From the NCBI RefSeq assembly GCF_010093535.1, contig NW_022985201.1, positions 644,551-708,550 of the forward strand: a stretch of 64,000 nt of DNA, read 5' to 3'. Made by a program: the position numbers and the translations under genes. A model generated the notes under the pieces. The model saw nothing but the letters and a program-made list of their open reading frames with translations, was not told the DNA's origin and searched no databases. The stretch is from Lindgomyces ingoldianus. Taxonomy: Eukaryota > Ascomycota > Dothideomycetes > Pleosporales > Lindgomycetaceae. Below, one piece after another: positions 23,366 through 33,716 of this stretch. Numbering within the stretch: position 1 is the first letter of the stretch; the number at the start of each line of letters is the position of its first letter.

Positions 23366-26300
23366 GTAACTAGGTAAGGATTTCTCCCTTCTCTTTGTCT
23401 AAGTAGCTAGTAAACACTAGGCAGGATTTCTTATACAGTTAAGTTGTTTTACCTTTTACTTTTTATATAAAGCAGAGGTTAAAAATCTAACCTTTATGCC
23501 TTATTAAGTTATACACTATAACCTTAAAAGTGCTGTTAGTAATTAGGGTGTCTATCTCTATATAGTCTAATTTCTTAAATAGTTTTCTAGGTGTAGTAAT
23601 TACACTGTCTGTACAGAGCTTAATAAATAAGGCCTAATTATTCTTCTTCTTTTAGGTTAGAAATACTTAGTCTAGACTTTGTGCAGGTTTCCTTTACCTT
23701 TTACTTTTCCTAGTATTTATATCTTTCCTTTGCACTAGTGCAGCATTGCTATCCTAAGGGGCTTAGTCTATAGTAGGCTCTAGTTCTGCTTCTGTAACAT
23801 TTTTATAAAGCTATTCTCTTTTCCTCTTCTTTAGGGGATTTTTTTATATAGGGATTAGTTTATCTAGGTTATCTGTTATAGGTAAGTTGTCTTTCTTTTT
23901 TTCTCTATAGTACAGTTTAACCTGCGTATATTAGAGCTTTAGTAGGCTATTTTTTCTTTTAATAATAATGTTTCTTTCTTTAATACTTTTAATCTTATAT
24001 AGGCTAGTCTAGCCTTTTTTCTCTCTCTATGCTATAATCTTTAAGCTAAGGGGGAGGTTAAAAACTTTATGTGTTATAAAGCTATTATAAGTATTAATTA
24101 TATAATTAATGTTTACTTTTACATAGTTTTTTTAAAGTATCTTTATTACTTTTTATACAGCGCTTGCTTATGTAATAATGTCTAGTAATAGTAAAAAGTC
24201 TAGGTTAATTCTTAGGTATGCTCTAAAGACTAGCAGTATAGGTACTAGACTATGCAGGCTAGCTGTGTTGTTTAGAGCCTTAACTACTATCTATAGAATA
24301 GCCTTATTATCTATACAGTTACCTAGCTTAGTCTTTAGAATGTTAAACACTTATTAAAAAAGTATATGCATGCGCTTAACCTTTCTAACTGCCTAATGTG
24401 CTTTTACAGGCATCTGCCTACATGTAGCTCCTATAATCTTTGTATAAGCTTAAAAATCCTTTAAAGCAAAGTTTATACTAGGGTTATACATAATATAGTC
24501 TAAAGGTTCTTAATAGGTGTTAATCTAGCATTTGCATAGTGCATTTTAGGTATCTTGTGTAGACATAGATTTTAGAAATGTAGCAGCCTAAAATAATATG
24601 TTTACATTAATAACATGTAAAACATTCTTATTATTAATTTATATAACATTAATAATAACTTTATAGTTAAAGTAAGTGTTATTTTTAATTATAAACTTAA
24701 ATTTTTATAAGGCCTAGTTATATAATTAGCAGAGGTAGTAGAACTTCTTAATCTCTTCTAGCACTGCAGCATTAATGTTGTAGCTAGCGCTAGTTAGCAT
24801 CTTCTAAAGTCTCTCTATGCAGGGGTGTCTAAATTAGCAGTAGAGGCAGTAGAGTTCTAATTTAGTAAAAAAAGACATAAATTCTTTTTTACTAATATTA
24901 AAAAAAAGTGTCTTTATTTTTATATAATAAGTATAGTAGTTTTGTTTTTATATATAATAACATTTAAAATATTATTAAAGTATGCCCTAAGTTAGTTAGC
25001 ATTTGCTAGTAATAGTAAAAATAGTGTTAAAGTCTTTAAAATGTAGTATGTAACTAGACTAATTAAGTTTTAAATTTATATAGTACTAATTAATCTCTTT
25101 AGTGTCTAGCCTTTAAAGCTAATATCTATTTAGCTAAGTGTCTAATTAATTTCTATATATAGGTTTTTTTATATATACGCCTTAAGTTAAAACTTACTAA
25201 TAGTAAAAATTTTTACTACACCTATATTTTATAGTTTGCTTTAGTATACTATATAGTATTAGTTATTAAGAATAAACTGCTTAGCATATTTTTTAGGTTT
25301 AATGCTATAAATGTCCTCTCTTATTACATAGTATAAATAAGTAGTAAAAGTAAAGTAGTTAATAGCTTTTTTAGCATTTTTACTCTTTTATTTTATTTTT
25401 TTTATATTATGTAAATTATACTTTTTTTTAAAGTAACTTTTAAAGTTTTAGATATATAAAGTAATAGCTTTATATAATAAAGTTTTATTATAAAAATCTT
25501 TATATAAGGTAATGTACTAGTTCTTTGCTTATGTATAGTTATTATAAGAGTAGTTTAATAACTAATATCTCTTTTTATAGTAGACAAAGCACTTCTTTAT
25601 CTATATGTAGTTATTTTTAAATTATAGCCTAAACTTAAATAAAAATCTTTTATGTTATTTTTTTTTATATAAAGAGAAGCTTTCTTTTTATTATGTAAAC
25701 TTTTATTATGCAGAGTTATATTAGTAGTTTGTGTAGTATATATTAAGTAGTTTTTAGAGGTATTAGTTTACCCTTTAGTCTATAGTAACTTAGAGTAATG
25801 CCTATAAGTTACTAAATAAGGCTTTATATAAAAGCTTAATAGTAAACATAGCATATTCTAGTTCTAGTTATCCTTAATAAGCTTATATAATAGTAGTGTG
25901 TAGTAAAACATTTTTTTAGAATTTTATTTTTAGTGCTCTTTATATAAGTATAAGCTTATTAATTATTATTTTAAAAGCTTTATATAAACTTTTATTAAAG
26001 TTTTTTTATTAGCATTATATAAAAGTTATTATTATCTAGTCTATCTAGTACTAGCTATAGTTTACATTAGTGTTAAAGTAACTACTTAAGGTGTTATATA
26101 AATACTTCTAGTTATATCTAGAGCCTATGTTGTGCATATAGTACATATTTACCTAACCTTTTAGAATATTTAAAAAGATGTTTATATACTAAGTTTTCTA
26201 GATATCTAGCTATTAATATAAATTAATAAAGATCTTTATTTTATTTATAAAAATGTTATATAGTTAACTTATATAGTTATTATTTTTTTTTTATACTTTT

Positions 26301-27100
26301 TAAAATTATATAATTTTATCTGCTAAAAGTTTTTCTTTAGTAGTTTCTTTCTAGAGTAGAAGTTTGTATAGGCTATAATGTAGTATAGATTATGCAGGTG
26401 GTATTAGTAGTGCATACACTACTGCAGGCAGTAGTGTGTACAATTAAGGGTGTGGAGCAGGCGTTAGGTAGAGTAGCATGTATTGTTTGTACAGTAATTA
26501 GTGTAGTGCTAGCTAAGGTGTAAGAGCAGGTAATGCTAGTATGTTTAGTGTTAATAGTAGCATTATGTTTAGTCTACTTCTATGTAGAGCTTTATATAGT
26601 AATAAAGGTTATGTATAAAGCTTTTTTAGTATAATTACTTTCTTTTATGCTATATTATACAGCTTCTAGGCTTAGGTACCTTTAGTGCCTAGCTATAGTG
26701 TAATTCTTTTATCTTTTAGCACTTATATAAGCTTCTTTTTAAACACATAGCTAAGTGCTAAGAAGTCTTATAGTGTCTATTTTTTAAAATTTTTTATGTA
26801 CATACTTAAAAAAGTAGCGCTTTTTTAAGTTATTATATGTAAATTAGTAATTATATAACTTATATATAATTAAGTTTATAGGCTTGTTAAAGCTTCTAAC
26901 ATGTTAATTTTATTATTTTAGTACTTTAGGCTAGTCTTATTCTGTAGTGTTACCTTTAATATCCTTATGTCCTTTATAAGTTATTTATATAATAAGAATT
27001 ATTTTTTATTTTTTTTATTATTACATAAAGTTGTTAGTTACTAATAAAATTTTATTATAATAGTATAGTTAATTATTTTTTTAGTAAATTACATAAGTAC

Positions 27101-27464
27101 TGCTATTATCTAGCTGCTAAGTTGTGCAGCTTTAATAGCTTTAGTGTGCGCCTTATACTATCTTCTTTTTACTTTATATAGTAGCAGAGCTTGCTATATA
27201 ATGTAAAGGATTAATGTGCTATTATCTAGCTACTAAGTTATGCAGCTTTAGTAGCTTTAGTATGTGTTTTATACTATCTTCTTTTTACTTTATACAGTAG
27301 TAAAGCTTACTATATAATATAAAAAATTAATCTACTATTTTAAAAAATAAGTAACTAAATAAAGTACTTTATAAAGTGTAAGTACTCTACTATTACTCTT
27401 TTTAAAAGATAGGTAATAAAATAAAGTACTTTATAAAGTATAAGTACTTTATTATTACTTTTAC
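27101..27464. repeat. Two adjacent tandem duplications inside the Copia element
   Basis: A 116-bp unit starting TGCTATTATCTAGCT occurs at 27101-27216 and 27217-27332. Next to it a 61-bp unit containing AAATAAAGTACTTTATAAAG occurs at 27357-27417 and, partly, from 27418. They lie just inside the right LTR, where the leader or gag region of the minus-strand element would be. Confidence 0.75.
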
Positions 27465-27498
27465 TAATTTATAGTTAATTAAATTAACTACTAATTAG

Positions 27499-27778
27499 TG
27501 TTAAATAGGCTCTAATAGCTAGCTGCTTATAGTATAAGCACTTAAGTAGCAAAAGTAAGAGTAGTGTACAGTGTGCACAGCGTACAAAGTAAGTAAAGCA
27601 AGGGTAATATATTTCTAGTTCTATTACTCTTGTCTTTCCTCTGTACAGAGGAAAAGGGGGATATCTAGATGTTCGCGCACAGAGGTTCGCGCACAAGCAT
27701 CATGTGACATAGATACGTGATCCTGCTCGTGCGCGATCGCTCGTATCCAGGCCGCGACGCTGCTGCTGCGTACAGACA
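27499..27778 (-). repeat. Right LTR of the Copia-type element (5' LTR in sense of transcription)
   Basis: 280 bp, better preserved than its partner; the second half keeps many CG dinucleotides. Contains the short palindrome CCTCTGTACAGAGG, also present in the left LTR. Confidence 0.9.
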
Positions 27779-27783
27779 GCTAT

Positions 27784-28006
27784 AGTTATTTATTATTTTT
27801 TATAAGACTTTGTATATAGCTATAGCACATTTTTTTAAAAGTTTTATGTTTTATTTAAAAGCTTAAAGTATAAGCTGTATCTAACATTCTTTTAGCACAT
27901 TTAAGTAGTGTTGTGGGGAATGCATTAGTGTAGAAAAGGTAGTTTAGTAGGGTCTTAGTAAAAGTAAGTAACTTAGGTGTGTAAGCAACTCGCCTGTAAA
28001 GTACGT
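27784..28006 (-). repeat. Outer part of the right arm of the foldback element
   Basis: Reverse complement of 14708-14930. It resumes directly after the Copia target duplication, which shows that the Copia element landed inside this arm. Confidence 0.85.
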
Positions 28007-28008
28007 TA

Positions 28009-29113
28009 ATAGGCATTTTTAAGATAATAGACTGTAAATAGATAAATTAAAACTTGTAGCTAATTAGAGCTTTAAAAGTCCCTCTAAACGCTTCTTATAA
28101 GCCTCCTACTTGCTAGAGCCCTTCTACTCCTCTAGAATCCTTATACAAGTTTCCTAAAAGGGTAATATGATCTGTACTATGTACTGTACCTGGGGCATCA
28201 TTAAACGTACGGTACGGCTCACGAACTCGGTACGTTCGTACTGAACACGTGACCGTTACGGTTCACTTTGTACAGACCGTAGTGCGGCCCGTTGGACGCC
28301 CTGGGCATAAGCTGTTGGTGGCTTCTTTTGAACGCGGTCCTCTCGCATGAACTGACCCCAAATTCAGACAGCAGGTGATGGCAAGTTCTTTAATAACGGA
28401 CCAACAAAACCTCGGAAAAGGAGTGTGTCTGAACTTTATAGTGACTTCTGGTCTCAACATTCTGCAAGCTGAAATACATTGAGATAGTTTGTATGATTGG
28501 ATTGGAGGCTTGGTTTCCTCGAACTTCTTGTCGGACTCTCTTTGCGATTGAAAGGTTCTGATTGAACTCGCTTGAGTGACTAGGTGAGACTATTTCTTAT
28601 ATGCTCCTTAGCAAGTAACGATTTTAGGCACTGCAATGGCAGCTGTTGTAACCATCGCATCATATTCAACGATGGGCTCATGATTGGCGGAAGAGAGTGT
28701 TATCCATGACATTGCTAGAGGCATTATGCCAAAGCGAGGCGTTAAGCGAGACTTTGTGGCTGTGAAGCCGTTACTACGATTGTTAGGGTGAATGTCATAG
28801 TCATGTGATCATATATTTTCCCGAGGTAGGACGTAGAAAGCCTGAATTCTAACTTATAAACTTGCTCAACACGAAGCCTAAAATTTGAGCTGGGTGTACA
28901 ATATCATTAGACGAGTTCATCATGTCGCTTTCATTTTAAACTGCTCAAGGTTGAATATCCAACTCCTGACACACCTAAGTATCCTAGCACATCTAAGCTG
29001 AATCACCGGATAAAAAAAGCGGGAAAATGGCCCGCAAAAAAAATAATTTTGATTCTCAGCTTGAGAAAGATGCAAACGCTTCTTCCACCTTTCCTTTCTG
29101 ATCCTCCTAGCCA
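28009..29113. other. Island edge and intergenic region, no supported gene
   Basis: AT-rich sequence ends at about 28140. A GC-richer junction (28195-28260) with repeated GTACG words follows. ORFs at 28263-28460 and 28920-29117 (minus) show no recognisable motif. Confidence 0.5.
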
Positions 29114-29338
29114 TCACGGTAAACCCTGAGCCATGAAGATTGGCTTCTCAAACACTCCCGTGTCGCTCTTCTCGCATTCGTCGCACCACTGGTGGAGGCA
29201 TTTACACCTCGCAGCTCTCGCGCCGGGTAATACCACGTTGAACTTGGAACAATTGTGACAGACCCAAGGCGCATCCGGAAGCTTTGTATGCGCTGGAGCC
29301 TTTGAGACTTGTTTTGGGTTTGACATAACAGGGGTCAC
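29114..29338 (-). CDS. Small zinc-ribbon-like protein, function unknown
   Basis: A 74-aa single-exon ORF with two metal-binding-type cysteine knuckles. WVCHNCSKFN (about residues 25-34) has C-x2-C, and ARCKCLHQWCDEC (about 43-55) has C-x-C-x-H-x2-C-x2-C. The arrangement W-x-C-x2-C-x3-N, then a Cys/His-rich second knuckle, is shared with the protein at 31236-31547. No catalytic or DNA-binding domain is visible, and the short length leaves open a role as a protein-binding zinc module. The start at 29338 was chosen because it opens the frame; a second Met four residues later is possible. It is isolated within a gene-poor flank of the repeat island. Confidence 0.55.
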   Translation of the reverse strand: MTPVMSNPKQVSKAPAHTKLPDAPWVCHNCSKFNVVLPGARAARCKCLHQWCDECEKSDTGVFEKPIFMAQGLP

Positions 29339-29673
29339 CGAATGAGTAGGTGCCTAGGTTGTTCAAGTTATCAGCTGTCTTCCCAATTGATATTGGTGGC
29401 GCTTTTTCGGCTTACAGCTAGCTTAACGAGCCAGTTGTGACAGGAAACGATATACGAAACGGTTATGGCAGTGCGAGAAGTCCTATATAATTGCTACTGG
29501 AACTTAGGAGAGTGGTAGGCCATTTTATTCCTCTCGTCATGTATTGTTCATAATTCCCTCATATGCAGGATGGATCAGGAGACCGAACCCGTGACCATTT
29601 CTTTCCTTTGCTCCGACGATTTCAATCTCGGGAAAGCATAGAATGGCACATACCTTCAATAATCCTACCTCCA

Positions 29674-30144
29674 CTACCTCTTATGGTCTATCGATGTTGA
29701 TTTCGAAAGAACTTGAGTATTAAGTTGCCACGTACGAAAGCTAGGAGCCGCCAAGGGTGGCATGTATCTCAGGTAGTAAGATTCACCTTTCAGTCCATCC
29801 CCAAGTTTAATATGGATCAAACATGCGTCTAGAAGTAGAGGTAAGATCGCAATTACACAGCCTATCGCTATCGCAAATATTCGGCACACATCGTCTCTGT
29901 AGACACTGAGTGATAACAGTTGTCTCCATGTTTGGGCACCCGGAGCCTCATTTACAATGTCAAATATGTAAATTTCGCGCCAAGTAGCCTTAGAGCCAAC
30001 AGACCTACTAGCAGTTACTAGCCAAGTATCACTCCACCATCCACTTAGCTTGGACAAGAAGGTTGGTGCTGTGGGAACGTTTTCCGCATTTGCTGTTGGC
30101 GAGTCGGATGTTTGCATGCTAACTTCCGCACAGGTATACTTCAC
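29674..30144 (-). CDS. Doubtful ORF with one membrane segment
   Basis: A 156-codon minus-strand ORF without a recognised family. It has one clear hydrophobic stretch (IFAIAIGCVIAILPLLLDAC, about residues 89-108) preceded by a Trp-rich segment. It could be a small membrane protein or an exon of a broken gene; codon-level support cannot be judged by eye. Confidence 0.3.
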   Translation of the reverse strand: MKYTCAEVSMQTSDSPTANAENVPTAPTFLSKLSGWWSDTWLVTASRSVGSKATWREIYIFDIVNEAPGAQTWRQLLSLSVYRDDVCRIFAIAIGCVIAILPLLLDACLIHIKLGDGLKGESYYLRYMPPLAAPSFRTWQLNTQVLSKSTSIDHKR

Positions 30145-31235
30145 CTATTGTACCAAGCTTGCGTGTTGTACACCCTTTTGCTGCTGGCGGTTTCCAGCCG
30201 TCTGCAAGTGGTGGATGTGAAGTCGTTAGTGTGAATACGGTGGGCGTACAGGCAGCGCCAGTGAAGTAGTATCAATTCGTTTGAGGCATCTCTTCCTACT
30301 GGATTTAGCATCGGACAACTATATTGGGATTGTAGGTTGGATCTTGAGGGTTGTATAGTGGAATTATGGTTGAATGCAGGGTTTGATTGTTTGCTAGTAA
30401 GAGGGTGACAGGTCTTAACAGGGCTTGAAGTGGGATCGGGAGAGCGTGAAGAGGCCCGCTACGAGAATTCCTATGAGTGAAACATTCGGTAAGTGTTCGA
30501 GATAATCTCTAGAAGTGCGATCTTGAATGCCTAGGTGTGTTACCCCTGCTTTCAATTTCTACCGACAATTCTTAATTGTATGACTGTTTGTGCGCGCTTT
30601 CCACAAACCTTCACTAGTTAGTGGCCAAGGTGTACGGAAATGAATGGACCCAAACGTGAACTAAAACCCAAGGACTCTCCACCCATCTTATATTTTCGAA
30701 AGGAAATCACTAATGAGTGAAGGGAGTAAACACCTCTAATCCAAGTCCCCCAAATCTCGCGAGAATTAGTGCGATACATTTTAATTTAAAAGTACTCAAT
30801 AATCAAAGATACATGCACTCACATCCGTGAAGTCGAAAATTAATATATTATTAATTTCCTTAATATACGATATGTCAACCGTTTACGCAAAGTAGTCTAC
30901 GACTTCACAACATGACATCTTTTAGTACCCTAGCAAATCCTACTGGCCCTCGCCACCCCAATTTACCAAAACAATTCTCAAGTTCCATGTACTTACCATG
31001 AGCATAAAAGAAGCTCTTCCTTTCCGTCATCACGTCTGCATTAGCAGCACTCAATAAATTCTAAGGGAATGAGCTTCTGTTACCAAGAGTGGTGAAGTAG
31101 CAAATTCTCTGAAGTTATAGAGGTTGACTTTGTATCACAGTTTTGAGGTACATAAACAAGTCTCACTTACTTAGGAAGCGCAAGCTACAAAGGCTAGGCT
31201 CCACCTAGCGAACTTGTTCACAGCAGATACGCCGC
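30145..31235. other. Intergenic, no supported gene
   Basis: No ORF above 60 codons with recognisable content. The sequence becomes AT-rich at about 30780-30870. Confidence 0.5.
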
Positions 31236-31547
31236 TCAGCTACGCCAATAACCACCATAGTAATCGTTCTCTCCATACTGCTGACCGTCTTCTCCGTCTA
31301 AGCCAATAATAGGACATCCAATGCATTGTCGATGTCCGCAAGACTCACAGAGGTGTGCGCCCAGTCCAAGGTCTTCCGGTATGTCCTCGCTATCGCCATT
31401 TTCGTAACTACAATGACAGCAAGTCCAGTCATCTCGGTGAGGAACCGTACTGCACGGATTATACATCCCTCCCCTTCTGTCGTAGTACCAGTAACTATTG
31501 TTCTCGTTATAGTCGCCGTAGTCGTAGGAATCGTCGTGGCTGCTCAT
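31236..31547 (-). CDS. Small acidic/tyrosine-rich zinc-ribbon-like protein, function unknown
   Basis: A 103-aa single-exon ORF. The N-terminus (1-30) is rich in Asp, Tyr and Asn. The core has WTCCHCSYENG (C-x2-C, about residues 41-51) and HLCESCGHRQCIGC (C-x2-C-x-H-x2-C-x2-C, about 65-78). The tail is Gly/Tyr/Asp-rich and ends GGYWRS. The same two-knuckle plan is seen in 29114-29338, so the two are probably paralogues or members of one fungal family of small zinc proteins. The ORF on the opposite strand (31326-31589) is taken as its shadow because the cysteine spacing is regular only on minus. Confidence 0.6.
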   Translation of the reverse strand: MSSHDDSYDYGDYNENNSYWYYDRRGGMYNPCSTVPHRDDWTCCHCSYENGDSEDIPEDLGLGAHLCESCGHRQCIGCPIIGLDGEDGQQYGENDYYGGYWRS

Positions 31548-31872
31548 TTTGATTTTTTTCAGAAGCAGAGGATAAAGGTTTATGCCTAGTATTTGAGTTC
31601 AGTGGTTTGTAAGTACAGGCGCAAAGGATGAGAGATTGAGTTATAAGAGCGAGGAATTGAGTTTCAGGTTGAGGTAAGTTGTACAAAGCCCTTTATAGTA
31701 GCTGTAGCGTACCATAATTTACGCCTGAACTCGATACGTGGGCCACTAGGAATTTGAAAAGCTCAGTGAATTTTATCGTGGGCCATGGTACCTCCAAAGA
31801 AGAACCGAGAACCATTACACGACCTGGAAGTCCGTTTCCCCCATCTTCGACGTGGCCTTCGCAACAATCCAG

Positions 31873-32079
31873 CTATCTCCAAAGTTTCAGATAAGCCTTC
31901 CAATATTCACTCTGAGACAGCGTATTCGAATGAATCGTATCCTCCCCAATATCCTCTTCATCGTCAACGAGACAGTCAGTGTCCGCATTCTCAGCAGCGT
32001 ATGCCCCACAGTTGCAGCATTTGAAGCCACCCCAGTGTGTTGGTTGTCGCACGTGACAATTAGAGCAAGTGAAACTACG
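31873..32079 (-). pseudogene. Zinc-ribbon-like fragment related to the two upstream small proteins
   Basis: An open minus-strand frame without its own start codon encodes FTCSNCHVRQPTHWGGFKCC followed by NCGAYAAENADTDCLVDDEE and ends KLWR-stop at 31873. Two C-x2-C knuckles lie 15-20 residues apart. The frame is closed upstream by TGA at 32080-32082. A splice acceptor at 32075-32076 would open it, but the nearest plausible donor leaves an intron of only 30 bp. It may be the last exon of a gene whose first exon I cannot place, or a remnant. Confidence 0.35.
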
Positions 32080-32082
32080 TCA

Positions 32083-33716
32083 CATGACGTAACTAGTGTT
32101 TTACCTTAATATGAGTCAGCGCAGCAGTAGTCGCTCTCTTAGTACTAGCGTCTTTTTGGTCCTTCACTATATAGTTGGCTCGGAGCCCCCTCAAGCTCCT
32201 GAGACCAGGCCTTACACCTTCGCTCAATTCACCTAGTTTGGTTCTCACCACCTGATTGACGACTCGCAGCTCCATGCCCTCTATCATCTATCAGCTCTAA
32301 CCGTGCGATATTAGTTCGTGCCCATGCAAGGTAACCAAAGAATAGACGTGTGGAGTGAGGGTTTTGGAGACACATCTTCTCCAGAGGGGTGACCAATTGC
32401 CGCGGAAGAGGCTGGTGAGCTCACATATTTAGCTGAGGATTGATCACACTTCTTCAAAGTGTTATAGGCTTTTGCACCGAGTTTATGACCCAGGTAGTCA
32501 GAAGACCGGGGTACAAATTAAGTGAAGGCCGTCTCCTGCGGCTGACAAAGAACTGCCTTCAACGTTTAAGTGTAATCAGTACAGCAGCTCTTCTTACTGC
32601 CAAGTCCTAATTAGGGCTACCATGGCTAGGTTGAAGAAATAGCTCTGCAAGGGGTGGGAGCGATGTACCTTCATGGAGAGAAGGAAGTAGTCGAGGGGTG
32701 CCGCAAACTCGGCGATGGCCAAGACCGCACGAGCGCATATCTTGCGGAAGGGTCAGAAGGTACATCCGAAGTCGAGACTGAAATTTTGATAAGAGAAGCA
32801 TGGGAAAGTCCTCTGACCTTCGGGAAAGACTAAGTAGTTATACTCATCCTAACAATCTTACACTACTCCAGTTGTCTTTATCCCTGGTAAACTCTTCCAG
32901 CCGCACGTTTTAGAGATTTCATTATATAAAAGCACACGTTCCACACCACAGTTATTCCAACCATCTCTCGCAATTATTCTCAAGTCGTTCATATCAAAAT
33001 TCCATCTACCGTACTCCTCCTAACACCCGTAATCCTTTGGGGTTCGGACGGAGTCGACATCGTAATGCTATTGGAAGTACTCTAGGTTGTAAGCCATGCT
33101 TGTGGACGATTGCGGTGAGAATGGGTCGATGGCGAAGATGAAGAGTTCAGAATATGCACTGGGATGGGGTCCATTCCAACACTAGTAATTGTAGACGGAG
33201 CTTTTGAGCTTGCTACCTTGTATTTAAGAATGCGAGGTAATTAAACTGCCACTTCAGGAAACAAAAGTCTGGTTGTAATGGCTAAAGTCTCGTGGACAGA
33301 GAGCCTATGCTGGGTAACCTCCCAAAATCCCTGAGATAGCGCTGAGTGTGGGAGAGTGGCTAGGTGCCCTGCTATTTAAATGATTACCTAATGCCCTCGG
33401 GGGAATTGAAGGTACGAGGGTTTAGTCTTGTGAATGAGAAAAGTTGGCGTCCGTATTATGGGTATAACCGCCCAAGCTAAGTCGTGAAGGCGCGCTGGCT
33501 ACAGATAGAAAATATGTGAAGGGAAGCCGAGCCACACGCATTTAACTTCAGAAAACTGAAAACGAAATCTGTTGGAATATCGATGTTAATACTTAATTGC
33601 GTCTTGCCATGAATTGTTGAACATCATGACACGATCAGCATTTCTCTTCCACCAACAAATGCTCTAGTACACCCTAATAGCTTCTTGAACCCTGTGAGGA
33701 AAATGGAATGTTTGCA
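32083..33716. other. Intergenic, no supported gene
   Basis: Short ORFs at 32093-32287 and 32607-32801 (minus) have no known motif. Nothing else is visible. Confidence 0.5.

Larger units (their letters stand above)
15717..27778 (-). mobile_element. Ty1/Copia-type LTR retrotransposon, RIP-degraded, carrying a nested gypsy element
   Basis: Bounded by direct LTRs of 280 bp (15717-15996 and 27499-27778), each starting TGTTAAATAGG and ending GTACAGACA, with a perfect target duplication GCTAT at 15712-15716 and 27779-27783. Without the nested gypsy element it would be about 6.39 kb. It is read on the minus strand: a purine-rich tract (AAAAAGAAAAG on minus) abuts the left LTR, and minus-strand 16680-16930 still shows the Copia RNase H order (a FxFxNxxFxNN-like block, then GNIIYxNSTKCKKVTRS). 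A readable minus-strand frame also remains at 24160-24290. Every frame is broken by stops consistent with C-to-T changes, so the element is dead. Confidence 0.88.
14708..28006. mobile_element. Foldback-type inverted-repeat element (about 1.23 kb), split by a retrotransposon
   Basis: The left arm, from ACGTACTTCACAGGCAAGTT at 14708, reads inward to about 15190. Its reverse complement is found in two pieces: 15455-15716 and 27784-28006, the latter ending at AAGTACGT. Removing the retrotransposon 15717-27778 and one GCTAT copy restores a continuous right arm of about 485 bp matching the left arm over its length. Both ends abut TA (14706-14707 and 28007-28008), as in Tc1/mariner-type insertions. 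The spacer (about 260 bp) holds a solo-LTR-like insertion and no transposase. The pre-insertion length of about 1232 bp and absence of coding sequence suggest a non-autonomous foldback or MITE-like element. The outermost few bases are uncertain because some similarity continues past the TA. Confidence 0.8.

Noticed and set aside
14040..28140. AT-rich island as a possible centromere, mitochondrial insertion or CRISPR-like array
   Set aside because: LTR pairs, target duplications and readable retroelement domains explain it; there are no regular spacer repeats and no organellar genes.
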